From Bacteroidales bacterium (GTDB lineage Bacteria; Bacteroidota; Bacteroidia; Bacteroidales; P3): a DNA stretch of 9,194 bases. The number at the start of each line of letters is the position of its first letter. The stretch's first letter is position 1. The notes beneath the pieces were generated by a model. That model was given only the letters and a program-made list of their open reading frames with translations, did no database searches and was not told the origin of the DNA. Location: contig CAAGHV010000192.1 of the NCBI GenBank assembly GCA_900769785.1, positions 1 to 9,194 on the forward strand. The letters run 5' to 3'. Below, piece by piece: positions 1 to 6,227 of this stretch. The position numbers and the translations under genes were made by a program.

Positions 1-9
1 AATTATTCG

Positions 10-17
10 TATATTTG
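10..17 (+). promoter_or_regulatory. Candidate Bacteroidota -7 promoter element
   Basis: TATATTTG fits the Bacteroidota sigma-ABfr -7 consensus TAnnTTTG exactly. It would start transcription near base 23-25 and give a leader of about 70 bases before the ATG at 93. The matching -33 TTTG would lie about 20 bases further left, outside the window, so only half of the promoter can be seen. In DNA this AT-rich the motif can occur by chance. Confidence 0.4.
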
Positions 18-92
18 CAGAAAATAGAGCATTAGATGATGCAAGATAATAATAAGAAAAACAATATATTAATATAACAAATATAATAACAA

Positions 93-629
93 ATGAGACT
101 AAAAAACACACTAATAGCAGGTCTTTTAACACTGATAACAACCGGAGTTATGGCCCAAACAATGGAATATACAAAATACACAACTCCAGACTATAAGATA
201 ACAAATGCAGCTAGTTGCAAACCATATAATCACAACATAACGGAATGTATTCATTGGTTGGAAAATGTATCTCCAAATATATTCAAAGAAGAGCAAGCCA
301 AAGCAAAACAATTTCTTACAGAATGGGCTACACTTAGCAATGATGTTCAAATAGTGATGGACGAAAAAATAGTAACTTTCATCAACTCCAGCCCCGATAT
401 GCTAATATATTATATAGGAGGTTGGACTAAAAAATCGTTGATAACCAATGGAAAATTATTTAAGTCAGATTATGCATATGCAGGGCTACAAAGTGTAATA
501 AATTATTATAAACGTTATAATAAACTTGTAAACTATGATGCTAACATAGAAAAACTTATCCAATTGGAAAACGCAGGAGGATTACTAATACAACTGCAAA
601 AAGATATGATAAAACACGACTTTAGATAA
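93..629 (+). CDS. Small exported protein of unknown function
   Basis: This is a 178-residue protein. It begins with a clear Sec signal peptide: R2 and K4, a hydrophobic core over about residues 7-20, and a likely signal peptidase I site after V19-M20-A21, so the mature protein starts at Q22. No lipobox cysteine is present, so it is probably periplasmic or loosely outer-membrane associated. The mature part has two cysteines close together (C42, C52) that could form a disulfide. The rest is mostly predicted helix, with a hydrophobic stretch around residues 102-112 (SPDMLIYYIGGW). I do not recognise a catalytic motif. The pattern of an F-L-x-x-W segment, a GGW turn and an A-G-L-x-S-V-I-x-x-Y helix reminds me of small conserved secreted Bacteroidota proteins of unknown role. 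Its stop TAA shares one base with the ATG of the downstream methyltransferase, so the two are probably cotranscribed and translationally coupled. Confidence 0.8.
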   Translation: MRLKNTLIAGLLTLITTGVMAQTMEYTKYTTPDYKITNAASCKPYNHNITECIHWLENVSPNIFKEEQAKAKQFLTEWATLSNDVQIVMDEKIVTFINSSPDMLIYYIGGWTKKSLITNGKLFKSDYAYAGLQSVINYYKRYNKLVNYDANIEKLIQLENAGGLLIQLQKDMIKHDFR

Positions 630-1327
630 TGAACTCTCTTATTCTTTTTCCTGTAGGCATAGGCAATTCCGATTTGGCTGTTACTATACCAAGTTATAAT
701 ACACATCTACTCAATACTTGTCATACATTTATAGTAGAAGAACTTCGTACTGCACGTCGTTTTCTAAAACAAGCAGGATATATACATAGCATCGACTCTA
801 CCTCATTCCTCATTTTGAATGAACATACACAAGATACAGAAATAACTAATTATCTTGATTCTATAAACAATGGAAATATAGGCTTGCTTTCTGAAGCAGG
901 GCTTCCATGTATAGCCGACCCTGGCGCTAAGATTGTATATTTGGCTCAACAAAAAAATATCAACGTAATACCCCTTGTAGGACCATCATCGCTAATGATG
1001 GCACTTATGGCATCGGGATTCAATGGGCAAAACTTTAGTTTTGTAGGATACCTACCTATAGATAAAGCTGAAAGAATTAAAGCAATAAAGAAACTTGAAG
1101 AACGCTCTATGAAAGAAAACCAGACACAAATATTCATAGAAGCACCATACCGCAACAACCAGATGCTTGAAACTTTGGCATACACTTGCCATGACAACAC
1201 GATGATATGTGTAGCTTGCGACATAACCCTTGATACACAATATATAAAAACTCTTCCCGCAAAAAAATGGAGAAATACAATAGCCAATTTGCATAAAAGA
1301 AACACTGTGTTTTTAATACATAGGTAG
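629..1327 (+). CDS. RsmI/YraL-family SAM-dependent methyltransferase
   Basis: This is a 232-residue tetrapyrrole-methylase-fold protein of the RsmI (YraL) group. In E. coli, RsmI 2'-O-methylates C1402 of 16S rRNA. Visible family motifs, in order: an N-terminal glycine loop PVGIGN (8-13); EELRTARRFL (37-46), corresponding to EDTR of classical RsmI; the signature LLSEAGLPCIADPG (86-99), corresponding to SDAGTPxISDPG; PLVGPSS (115-121); and SGFNGQNFSFVGYLP (129-143), matching SGL...F.F.GFLP. At 232 residues it is shorter than E. coli RsmI (about 286), as is usual for the Bacteroidota form, which lacks part of the C-terminus. The EDTR-to-EELR and SDAGTP-to-SEAGLP changes leave the exact target uncertain: C1402 methylation is an inference from the family. 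The start ATG overlaps the stop of the upstream secreted-protein gene by one base, which suggests translational coupling. A hairpin at 1356-1397 probably ends the transcript. Confidence 0.85.
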   Translation: MNSLILFPVGIGNSDLAVTIPSYNTHLLNTCHTFIVEELRTARRFLKQAGYIHSIDSTSFLILNEHTQDTEITNYLDSINNGNIGLLSEAGLPCIADPGAKIVYLAQQKNINVIPLVGPSSLMMALMASGFNGQNFSFVGYLPIDKAERIKAIKKLEERSMKENQTQIFIEAPYRNNQMLETLAYTCHDNTMICVACDITLDTQYIKTLPAKKWRNTIANLHKRNTVFLIHR

Positions 1328-1355
1328 TATAAAATTATCATATATTAGATATCGG

Positions 1356-1397
1356 AATATCTCATATTAATTATTGCAGTAACTAATATGAGATATT
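1356..1397 (+). terminator. AT-rich terminator-like hairpin after methyltransferase
   Basis: AATATCTCATATTA (1356-1369) is followed by its exact reverse complement at 1384-1397, a perfect 14-bp stem. The loop can add three more pairs (TTA 1371-1373 with TAA 1380-1382) beyond a single A/C mismatch. TTG, with one more T, follows the 3' arm. It lies 28 bases after the methyltransferase stop. The stem is almost all A/T and the T-run is short, so termination may be inefficient. The sequence also allows pairing on the minus strand. Confidence 0.55.
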
Positions 1398-1402
1398 TTG
1401 TT

Positions 1403-1687
1403 ATGATATATATGATATTGGAAATATCTGATAAAAATAGATTTAACAACCCGTTAGTTGACTTCATCACCAAATTATTGTACAAGAATATATAATTCAG
1501 GACAATTTCTAAAATATCACAATCAGTGAAATAAATTTATATCACGATGCATATTTATCTACAACACGTAGTAACCTTATCGGCATCGGGAACAATTTTC
1601 AGCTACATAGCGACAGATTTTGAAGCGATATATCGGCTGATGGTCAATGATATATCATCATACTCGCGACATTATACTATGGAATAA
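1403..1687 (+). pseudogene. Possible decayed small gene, two in-frame stops
   Basis: One frame runs from ATG 1403 to TAA 1687, about 95 codons, interrupted only by TAA at 1493 and TAA at 1532. The first open part is 30 codons (MIYMILEISDKNRFNN, then a PLVDFITKLL-type helix). The last part can restart at ATG 1547 and gives 46 residues (key run HVVTLSASGTIFSYIATDFE). Both parts have an amphipathic, protein-like mix of residues, and the segment is less AT-rich than its flanks. This fits a small gene killed by point mutations. Alternatively the 46-codon ORF at 1547-1687 could be a genuine small protein, or the whole frame could be chance. I do not recognise a family, and I see no Shine-Dalgarno sequence or convincing -7 box. 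Confidence 0.3.
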
Positions 1688-1791
1688 TTGTGAATAGATA
1701 TATAATTTAATTCATCTTATAGATTTTTAATATAAAAAATAATGTAACTTCGCAAGTTGAATTTTATAGCGCCTATAACATAGTTATTTAA

Positions 1792-1807
1792 GTATGTATT
1801 AACATAC
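1792..1807. repeat. Small inverted repeat
   Basis: GTATGT, loop ATTA, ACATAC forms a perfect 6-bp hairpin in the AT-rich part of the convergent gap. There is no T-run on either side, so it is not a good terminator. It could be chance. Confidence 0.25.
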
Positions 1808-1846
1808 ATCTACTAACAAGTATAAATATCCATTTAAACAAAAAAA

Positions 1847-1895
1847 ATAAGACCACGAAACTATGAATTTAGCATTCCAACTTTAGTGGTCTTAT
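1847..1895 (-). terminator. Intrinsic terminator of the lipA transcript
   Basis: ATAAGACCAC (1847-1856) pairs with GTGGTCTTAT (1886-1895), a perfect 10-bp stem with a 29-base loop. Read on the minus strand, the stem runs straight into a long T tract (eight T with the complement of 1840-1847), just past the lipA stop at 1921. The loop can form a smaller inner hairpin (GAAT with ATTC), so the structure is probably branched or extended. The T tract is on the minus-strand side only, so this is directional for lipA. Confidence 0.8.
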
Positions 1896-1920
1896 ATATT
1901 TTAGCTATCGGTATGTTATT

Positions 1921-2787
1921 CTATTTTCGATTGATATGTGATTCTATAAATGTCTTTTCAGCCATATATGAGCTACGTACCAAAGGACCAGCCTCTACAT
2001 TATCAAAACCCAAATCCATTCCTATCTGCTTATATTCGGCAAATTGCTCGGGAGTTACATACTCCACTATATCCAAATTCTGAGGGGTTGGCTGTAAATA
2101 TTGACCTATGGTAAACAGCCTGCATCCTACTGAGCGTAAGTCTTTCATAACCTGAACTACCTCATCTTTGGTCTCGCCCAAGCCTACCATTATACCACTT
2201 TTGGTAATAAAACCTTTATCAGCAGCATATTTGAGGGCTTCCAAACTAACAGGATACTTGGCGCGACTACGTACTTGATTGGATAGGCGTTCCACAGTTT
2301 CCATATTATGACCATATACATCGGGTTGACTTTCTAATACTATATCTATCCACTGCTTGTTGGCATCAAAGTCGGGCACTAATATTTCTATAATGGTATT
2401 TGGATTCTGACGGCGTATCTCAGTTATAGTATCAGCCCAGTGTTTGGCACCTTTATCGGACATATCATCACGGTCAACCGATGTTATAACACAGTGTTTT
2501 AGTTTCATAAGGCTAACGCTTTCAGCTACACGTTTTGGTTCATTGGGGTCGGCAGGAAGTGGTTTTCCTGTCATTGTTGCACAAAATTTACAACTACGTG
2601 TACATATCTCACCCAATATCATAAATGTTGCAGTACCTTTACTCCAGCACTCACCTATATTGGGGCATTTGCCACTACTACATATAGTATGCAGATGATG
2701 TTGTTCTACAATTTTTTTGGTTTGTGGATAGTTTTCACCACCTCCAAGTTTTATTTTCAACCAATCCGGTTTACGACGTATTTCCAT
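1921..2787 (-). CDS. lipA: Lipoyl synthase LipA
   Basis: This is a 288-residue radical SAM enzyme. It inserts two sulfurs into protein-bound octanoyl groups on lipoate-dependent complexes (pyruvate and 2-oxoacid dehydrogenases, glycine cleavage H protein). All diagnostic residues are present. C36, C41 and C47 (C-x4-C-x5-C) bind the sacrificed auxiliary 4Fe-4S cluster. C62, C66 and C69 (C-x3-C-x2-C) bind the radical SAM cluster. The C-terminal R271-S272-S273-Y274 motif supplies the serine ligand of the auxiliary cluster. GGGENY (15-20) and GLGET are also typical of LipA. Length is normal. It begins with ATG 8 bases after the queG stop and is the last gene of the minus-strand group, followed by an intrinsic terminator. 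No lipB or lplA partner is in the window. Confidence 0.97.
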   Translation of the reverse strand: MEIRRKPDWLKIKLGGGENYPQTKKIVEQHHLHTICSSGKCPNIGECWSKGTATFMILGEICTRSCKFCATMTGKPLPADPNEPKRVAESVSLMKLKHCVITSVDRDDMSDKGAKHWADTITEIRRQNPNTIIEILVPDFDANKQWIDIVLESQPDVYGHNMETVERLSNQVRSRAKYPVSLEALKYAADKGFITKSGIMVGLGETKDEVVQVMKDLRSVGCRLFTIGQYLQPTPQNLDIVEYVTPEQFAEYKQIGMDLGFDNVEAGPLVRSSYMAEKTFIESHINRK

Positions 2788-2795
2788 CTTATATT

Positions 2796-3707
2796 CTATT
2801 TCTTATTATTTTTGTTCTTTTCTATATTTCGTATAAGCTGCGAATATTTTATTCTATCCATTGCAGTATTTTTTGTAATCTTTTTAAACGATACCTTATC
2901 GGCATTACCAATAGAACTCAATTGTTCTTTGCGAGTCTCATCTATATCTATCTTTGCATCCACCTGTGCATTGTATGGGCATGCCTTTTGGCAAATATCG
3001 CAACCAAACACATATCCGCAAAGGTCGATATCGTTGGGCAAATTGTCGGCTTTGTTTTCTATTGTATGATAAGCTATGCATCTATTGGCATTTACACCAT
3101 TTTGTGTTATAGCAGCATTGGGACAAGCATCGATACATCTTGTACACTTCCCACAGCGGTTTTGCATAGCTTCGTCATAGTCCGACTGTGCATTACATAC
3201 CAATTCCCCTATGTTTATCCACGAGCCCAAACGAGGATTTACCAACAATGTATGTTTACCTATCCACCCCAAGCCACAACGTTGTGCCCATATTTTGTCA
3301 CTTATAGGTGCCGTATCGACATACGGAATAGCATTAAACGTAGGATAGTCGGCTTGTATTGTGTTTATCAAACGAAATAACATCGTTTTTATTTTTCTAT
3401 GATAGTCTTCGGAGTAGGCATACTGTGCCACAAACGGGGGGCGACATTGCACAAACGAAGGCTTGTAACCTACAGCCAAACTTATTACCATCTGAGCCGA
3501 GGAATATATCAAAGTAGGATTTAAACGTTTTTCTACATTCTGCTCCATATAGTGCATATCGGCATTGTAACCCAACGAGAGCCAATGCGAATAGCGTTGT
3601 TCGAAATCGTACAACTGCTCAACCTTAGCTATTCCACAAGCATCAAAGCCAATGTCAGATGCTTGTTGTTTGATATACGATGCAGGTATGTACAACGAAT
3701 TATGCAT
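2796..3707 (-). CDS. queG: Epoxyqueuosine reductase QueG
   Basis: This is a 303-residue cobalamin and Fe-S enzyme that reduces epoxyqueuosine to queuosine at tRNA position 34, the last step of queuosine synthesis. Family marks: GFDACGIA (20-27); YSEDYH (98-103); DTAPISDKIWAQRCGLGWIGKHTLL (begins at 131), containing the conserved D131 that corresponds to the proposed catalytic acid; and GSWINIGEL (161-169). Two ferredoxin-like 4Fe-4S sites follow: C185-x2-C188-x2-C191-x3-C195-P, and C210 in RCIAYHTIE with C236-x2-C239-x3-C243-P. The protein ends soon after the second cluster, so it has the short form without the C-terminal HEAT repeats seen in some relatives. It lies 23 bases after the MurL-like gene and 8 before lipA, so it is very likely cotranscribed with both. 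No other queuosine genes are nearby. Confidence 0.95.
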   Translation of the reverse strand: MHNSLYIPASYIKQQASDIGFDACGIAKVEQLYDFEQRYSHWLSLGYNADMHYMEQNVEKRLNPTLIYSSAQMVISLAVGYKPSFVQCRPPFVAQYAYSEDYHRKIKTMLFRLINTIQADYPTFNAIPYVDTAPISDKIWAQRCGLGWIGKHTLLVNPRLGSWINIGELVCNAQSDYDEAMQNRCGKCTRCIDACPNAAITQNGVNANRCIAYHTIENKADNLPNDIDLCGYVFGCDICQKACPYNAQVDAKIDIDETRKEQLSSIGNADKVSFKKITKNTAMDRIKYSQLIRNIEKNKNNKK

Positions 3708-3730
3708 AAAATCTAGTATTATCTAACATC

Positions 3731-5068
3731 CTACTGTTTAAACAATGTCAATAATTCTGCCGTAAGATTATGGTGATACGACAAAGTATCTGTTGATATA
3801 GTAAAAGGCTTAGCCTCATACCCCTTAAGCAGATATGGGCAATTTGAGTCAGAATAATAACGTTCTATGGTCATTGCCAACGCGGTGTTCACCTCATCAA
3901 TAGTGCCTACACATTCGAAAGGTTTGGTAGGCATCAATCCCGTAAGCTGATCAAAATAAAGTTGTAATGATGGGTCGTCTAACATTGATTTACCAAATAT
4001 TCTGTTCAACACTTCAGGTTTTATAAATGGTGATAGTATGATATATGCAAACAAACATTTAGGACAGTTTCCACACCATATATCTGTTTTACTTCCTACA
4101 TTACAGCTCTTAAATACATCGAAGTATTTATCGTTTTTGGCAAAGAGCATAGCTATCTGCAATTCGCTAAGTGGTCTTAGGAAACTGAAATAGTTAATAT
4201 CATTGGTTATATAATCAAACACATATTTGCGAAAATCATTTTCAAACTCTAAACTCTTCGAGTATTGATGATTTACATTTGTTCCTACAATAGTACTCTC
4301 ATTAGCACTCGACTCGTTGGACAATGCTATATTTTTTCTGCCGGTAATAGCCGCTACCAACAACGAATGAAAAGCCAACATTGCCGAAAAAGGTGTATGA
4401 CCATTAAGATATCCCTTAGCATTTAGTTCCAACAAATTAGAATCTATAGTACGTTTCACCTCTATAAAATTATCTCTACCAAACCCTGCTATACGGGCAC
4501 ATTCCAATGTAGCACCACGTGGATTGATAATCATCGGACAAATATCTTTACCCGATTGCAAAAGCAGTTCCAATGTCACAACCGAATCCTTACCACCACC
4601 TATAGGCACTATGTATGTATCACTAGTAGTAAAATTAACTTTTTCCAACGTCTTATCAGACTCGACATTGATAGTTACAAATTCATCTTCCTTAGCATCA
4701 ATACCATTGATATAAAAGAATTCTGATAATCCATTATAATAAAGTTTTTTCCAAAATGCAATCTGCTTGTCATTCAAAACAAATGGTTTCACTACTATTT
4801 TAGGCGAACAAGTAGATTTCCAATAGCTTATTAGTTCTATCATTCCTATATTAAAGACTAGTATATCATACTGTTCTTTAGTAATACTATCCCATCGATA
4901 GAAATTTCGCTGTGGTATATTTATTGTTGGATTAAATACTATTTCCTCCCCTATTGTGAACATAAATGTTATTTTCATTCCATCGGAGGTAATGCTATAA
5001 TCAAACGATTCGTAACAAAACTCTGGGTACTGCTTGCGTAGCGTATTATATTTCTCCAAGTTATTCAC
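3731..5068 (-). CDS. murL: MurL-like PP-loop enzyme, putative UDP-MurNAc-L-Ala-L-Glu epimerase
   Basis: This 445-residue protein has the length and layout of MurL. Xanthomonas MurL uses ATP to epimerise the terminal L-Glu of UDP-MurNAc-L-Ala-L-Glu to D-Glu, replacing glutamate racemase together with MurD2. Seen here: LISYWKSTCSP (79-89), GLSEFFYINGI (113-123), a PP-loop nucleotide-binding GGGKDS (157-162), NGHTP (222-226), SNESSANES (250-258), NHQYSKS (266-272), LRPLSEL (297-303), FKSCN (319-323), WCGNCPKC (331-338), a LDDP segment (363-366) and KPFECVG (382-388). Assignment rests on my memory of this motif series, so a sister function of the same family is possible. C322, C332, C335 and C338 may bind zinc or another metal. 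The start is GTG: the frame is closed by TAA 15 bases upstream with no ATG between, and the next in-frame ATG (M31) would remove conserved N-terminal sequence. No murD2, murI or other wall gene is in the window. It heads the queG-lipA group. Confidence 0.68.
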   Translation of the reverse strand: MNNLEKYNTLRKQYPEFCYESFDYSITSDGMKITFMFTIGEEIVFNPTINIPQRNFYRWDSITKEQYDILVFNIGMIELISYWKSTCSPKIVVKPFVLNDKQIAFWKKLYYNGLSEFFYINGIDAKEDEFVTINVESDKTLEKVNFTTSDTYIVPIGGGKDSVVTLELLLQSGKDICPMIINPRGATLECARIAGFGRDNFIEVKRTIDSNLLELNAKGYLNGHTPFSAMLAFHSLLVAAITGRKNIALSNESSANESTIVGTNVNHQYSKSLEFENDFRKYVFDYITNDINYFSFLRPLSELQIAMLFAKNDKYFDVFKSCNVGSKTDIWCGNCPKCLFAYIILSPFIKPEVLNRIFGKSMLDDPSLQLYFDQLTGLMPTKPFECVGTIDEVNTALAMTIERYYSDSNCPYLLKGYEAKPFTISTDTLSYHHNLTAELLTLFKQ

Positions 5069-5095
5069 CTTATTTTGAAATTATCACTAACGAAA

Positions 5096-5125
5096 GTAGC
5101 CAATTATATCACTATAATTGGCTAC
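5096..5125 (-). terminator. Terminator-like hairpin after coiled-coil lipoprotein gene
   Basis: GTAGCCAATTATA (5096-5108), loop TCAC, then the exact reverse complement (5113-5125) gives a perfect 13-bp stem with a tight loop. It sits 20 bases past the stop of the lipoprotein gene on the minus strand. The downstream T-run is short (TTTCGTT), so some read-through into the MurL-like gene is plausible. It is also only 27 bases before the GTG start of that gene, so it would lie in or just upstream of that gene's leader. Confidence 0.6.
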
Positions 5126-5145
5126 TCTTATATATTTATAATATC

Positions 5146-6138
5146 TTATTTAGTCAATTTGAAAGATGCTTTTCCTATCTCTTGACCATCGGCATACAAT
5201 GTTACACGATAAGTACCCTTAATAACTTTTACATTGTCATTTCTTGACCAATTAATCATCACTTTTCTTGCACTACCGTCAAATTCTATATCTTGTTTTG
5301 ATGTATATTGTAATGGTGAACCATCTATTTCGAAACTAAATTCTTCAGCAGTACCATTACACAACACACGATTATTAGGTCCTGTAATACGAGCATATAC
5401 AGTTTTCATACCAGGTTCAACAACATCATTTGCCAATATACGAGCTTCTATCTTTACAATCTCCAATTTCTTAGCTTGTTTAGTTTCTTTCAAACCTTTA
5501 CCACCACATTTCTTACGCATAGGAGTAGCTGTAACATCTGTAGTAACCAAACGTTTTGCATTTTCAATCTTTTGTTCCAAAGATTGATTTTCCGACAACA
5601 ACTTTTCGTTTGCTTCTTTGGTTTCTTCCATAGCAACCTTCATTTGTTCGTTCTCGGCTTTCAAAGCTTCATTTTCGGCTTTCAAAGTTTCAAGTTCTTG
5701 CATATAATTGTCGCAACTTGCTTGCAACTCTTTTATTTGTTCTCTCAGTTTCGATGTTTTGGTTGTTACAACAGGTTCAGGCTTGGGAGCAGGAGTAACA
5801 GTTGTCTGACCGCCACTAACTTGTTGTTTAGCTACTAATTGTTCTACCATTTGTTTTTCTGCTGACAATTCTGCCAATAAAGCTTTTATACGACTAGCTT
5901 GAGCAGTTATCAGACTATCTTTTTCTGCAAATTGTTCAGCATAAAGACCATTTTCTGATTTCACCTTTTCGTGGTTAAACATAATAGAATCGAATTGTTT
6001 TTGCAATTCTTGTTTTTCTATTTCCATTTTAGCCAATTGTTCCTTTGCACCTTGATCGGCACAAGAAAAGAAAAAACTTGTACTCACCAATAGAGCACAT
6101 AGCAACATAACGATTTTTGTTGTACTTTTTGTTTTCAT
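5146..6138 (-). CDS. Coiled-coil lipoprotein with C-terminal beta domain
   Basis: This is a 330-residue protein of unknown function. The N-terminus has K2, K4 and K8, a hydrophobic segment (9-24) and a relaxed lipobox FFSC, so C26 is the likely lipidated residue; the following ADQ does not argue against surface or periplasmic anchoring. Two long charged helices, predicted coiled coils, cover about residues 30-106 and 128-198. They are separated by a P/T/V-rich hinge (about 108-128). The second coil has a clean heptad repeat LKAENEALKAENEQM (152-166). A basic KKCGGKGLK patch (209-217) leads into a domain of about 105 residues with alternating beta-type segments (IVKIEARI, TVYARITGP, GTYRVTLYADG), probably Ig-like. 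The layout suggests a periplasmic spacer or scaffold attached to a membrane. No enzyme motif is visible. It is a single-gene unit with its own promoter, shared back to back with comF. Confidence 0.85.
   Translation of the reverse strand: MKTKSTTKIVMLLCALLVSTSFFFSCADQGAKEQLAKMEIEKQELQKQFDSIMFNHEKVKSENGLYAEQFAEKDSLITAQASRIKALLAELSAEKQMVEQLVAKQQVSGGQTTVTPAPKPEPVVTTKTSKLREQIKELQASCDNYMQELETLKAENEALKAENEQMKVAMEETKEANEKLLSENQSLEQKIENAKRLVTTDVTATPMRKKCGGKGLKETKQAKKLEIVKIEARILANDVVEPGMKTVYARITGPNNRVLCNGTAEEFSFEIDGSPLQYTSKQDIEFDGSARKVMINWSRNDNVKVIKGTYRVTLYADGQEIGKASFKLTK
5654..5687 (-). repeat. Heptad-coding direct repeat in coiled-coil gene
   Basis: The 13-base word TCGGCTTTCAAAG occurs at 5654-5666 and again at 5675-5687, exactly 21 bases apart. 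That offset is seven codons, so it encodes the repeated LKAENE heptad. This suggests the coil grew, or can change length, by one-heptad duplication without losing frame or coil register. Confidence 0.6.
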
Positions 6139-6150
6139 TTTTTTGTTTGA

Positions 6151-6182
6151 TTTGTATATTTATAATATTCTTTATATCTTTG
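6151..6182 (+). promoter_or_regulatory. Promoter for comF (Bacteroidota type)
   Basis: TTTG at 6151-6154, a 20-base spacer, then TATCTTTG at 6175-6182 matches the Bacteroidota -33 TTTG / -7 TAnnTTTG promoter in both boxes and spacing. Transcription would begin near 6187-6190, giving comF a leader of about 28 bases. The -7 box is one arm of an inverted repeat whose other arm is the -7 box of the opposite gene. Confidence 0.65.
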
Positions 6183-6193
6183 TATTCGTTTTG

Positions 6194-6227
6194 CAAAGAT
6201 ACTTTTTTTTCTATATATGACAACAAA
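6194..6227 (-). promoter_or_regulatory. Promoter for the coiled-coil lipoprotein gene
   Basis: On the minus strand TATCTTTG (6201 down to 6194) is a full match to the TAnnTTTG -7 element. For the -33 box, TTTG (6227-6224) has a 22-base spacer, slightly long; GTTG (6224-6221) with 19 bases is the alternative. Either would lie inside the first codons of comF. Transcription would begin near 6188 and give a leader of about 50 bases before the ATG at 6138. Confidence 0.55.

Larger units (their letters stand above)
1328..1920. other. Long convergent intergenic region
   Basis: These roughly 590 bases separate two genes that converge on it (the methyltransferase from the left, lipA from the right). 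It is very AT-rich at both ends, with a less AT-rich island at about 1560-1680 that carries a broken reading frame. It contains hairpins at 1356-1397, 1414-1428 and 1792-1807 and the lipA terminator at 1847-1895. I see no tRNA, no riboswitch signature and no intact longer gene on either strand. A small noncoding RNA cannot be excluded. Confidence 0.6.

Noticed and set aside
946..1341. A 131-codon minus-strand frame opposite the methyltransferase
   Set aside because: It is fully covered by the methyltransferase frame, which carries all the RsmI signature motifs.
1547..1687. Resemblance of the VVTLSASGTIF-IATDFEAIYRLM run to the tail of SUKH/SMI1-type immunity proteins
   Set aside because: The match is a loose pattern of a beta turn followed by an A-x-x-F-x-x-x-x-x-L helix over about 25 residues, with no N-terminal half and no toxin gene nearby. 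That is too weak to name a family.
1328..1920. A riboswitch or tRNA in the long gap
   Set aside because: Both neighbouring genes converge on this gap, so no downstream gene would be controlled from it. I found no cloverleaf and no recognisable riboswitch core.
2724..3380. A 218-codon plus-strand reading frame opposite queG, with many hydrophobic residues
   Set aside because: It lies wholly antisense to queG and the start of lipA, whose motifs are unmistakable. Its composition (I, Y, F, S, C rich) is that of a mirror frame of AT-rich coding DNA, with no recognisable family.
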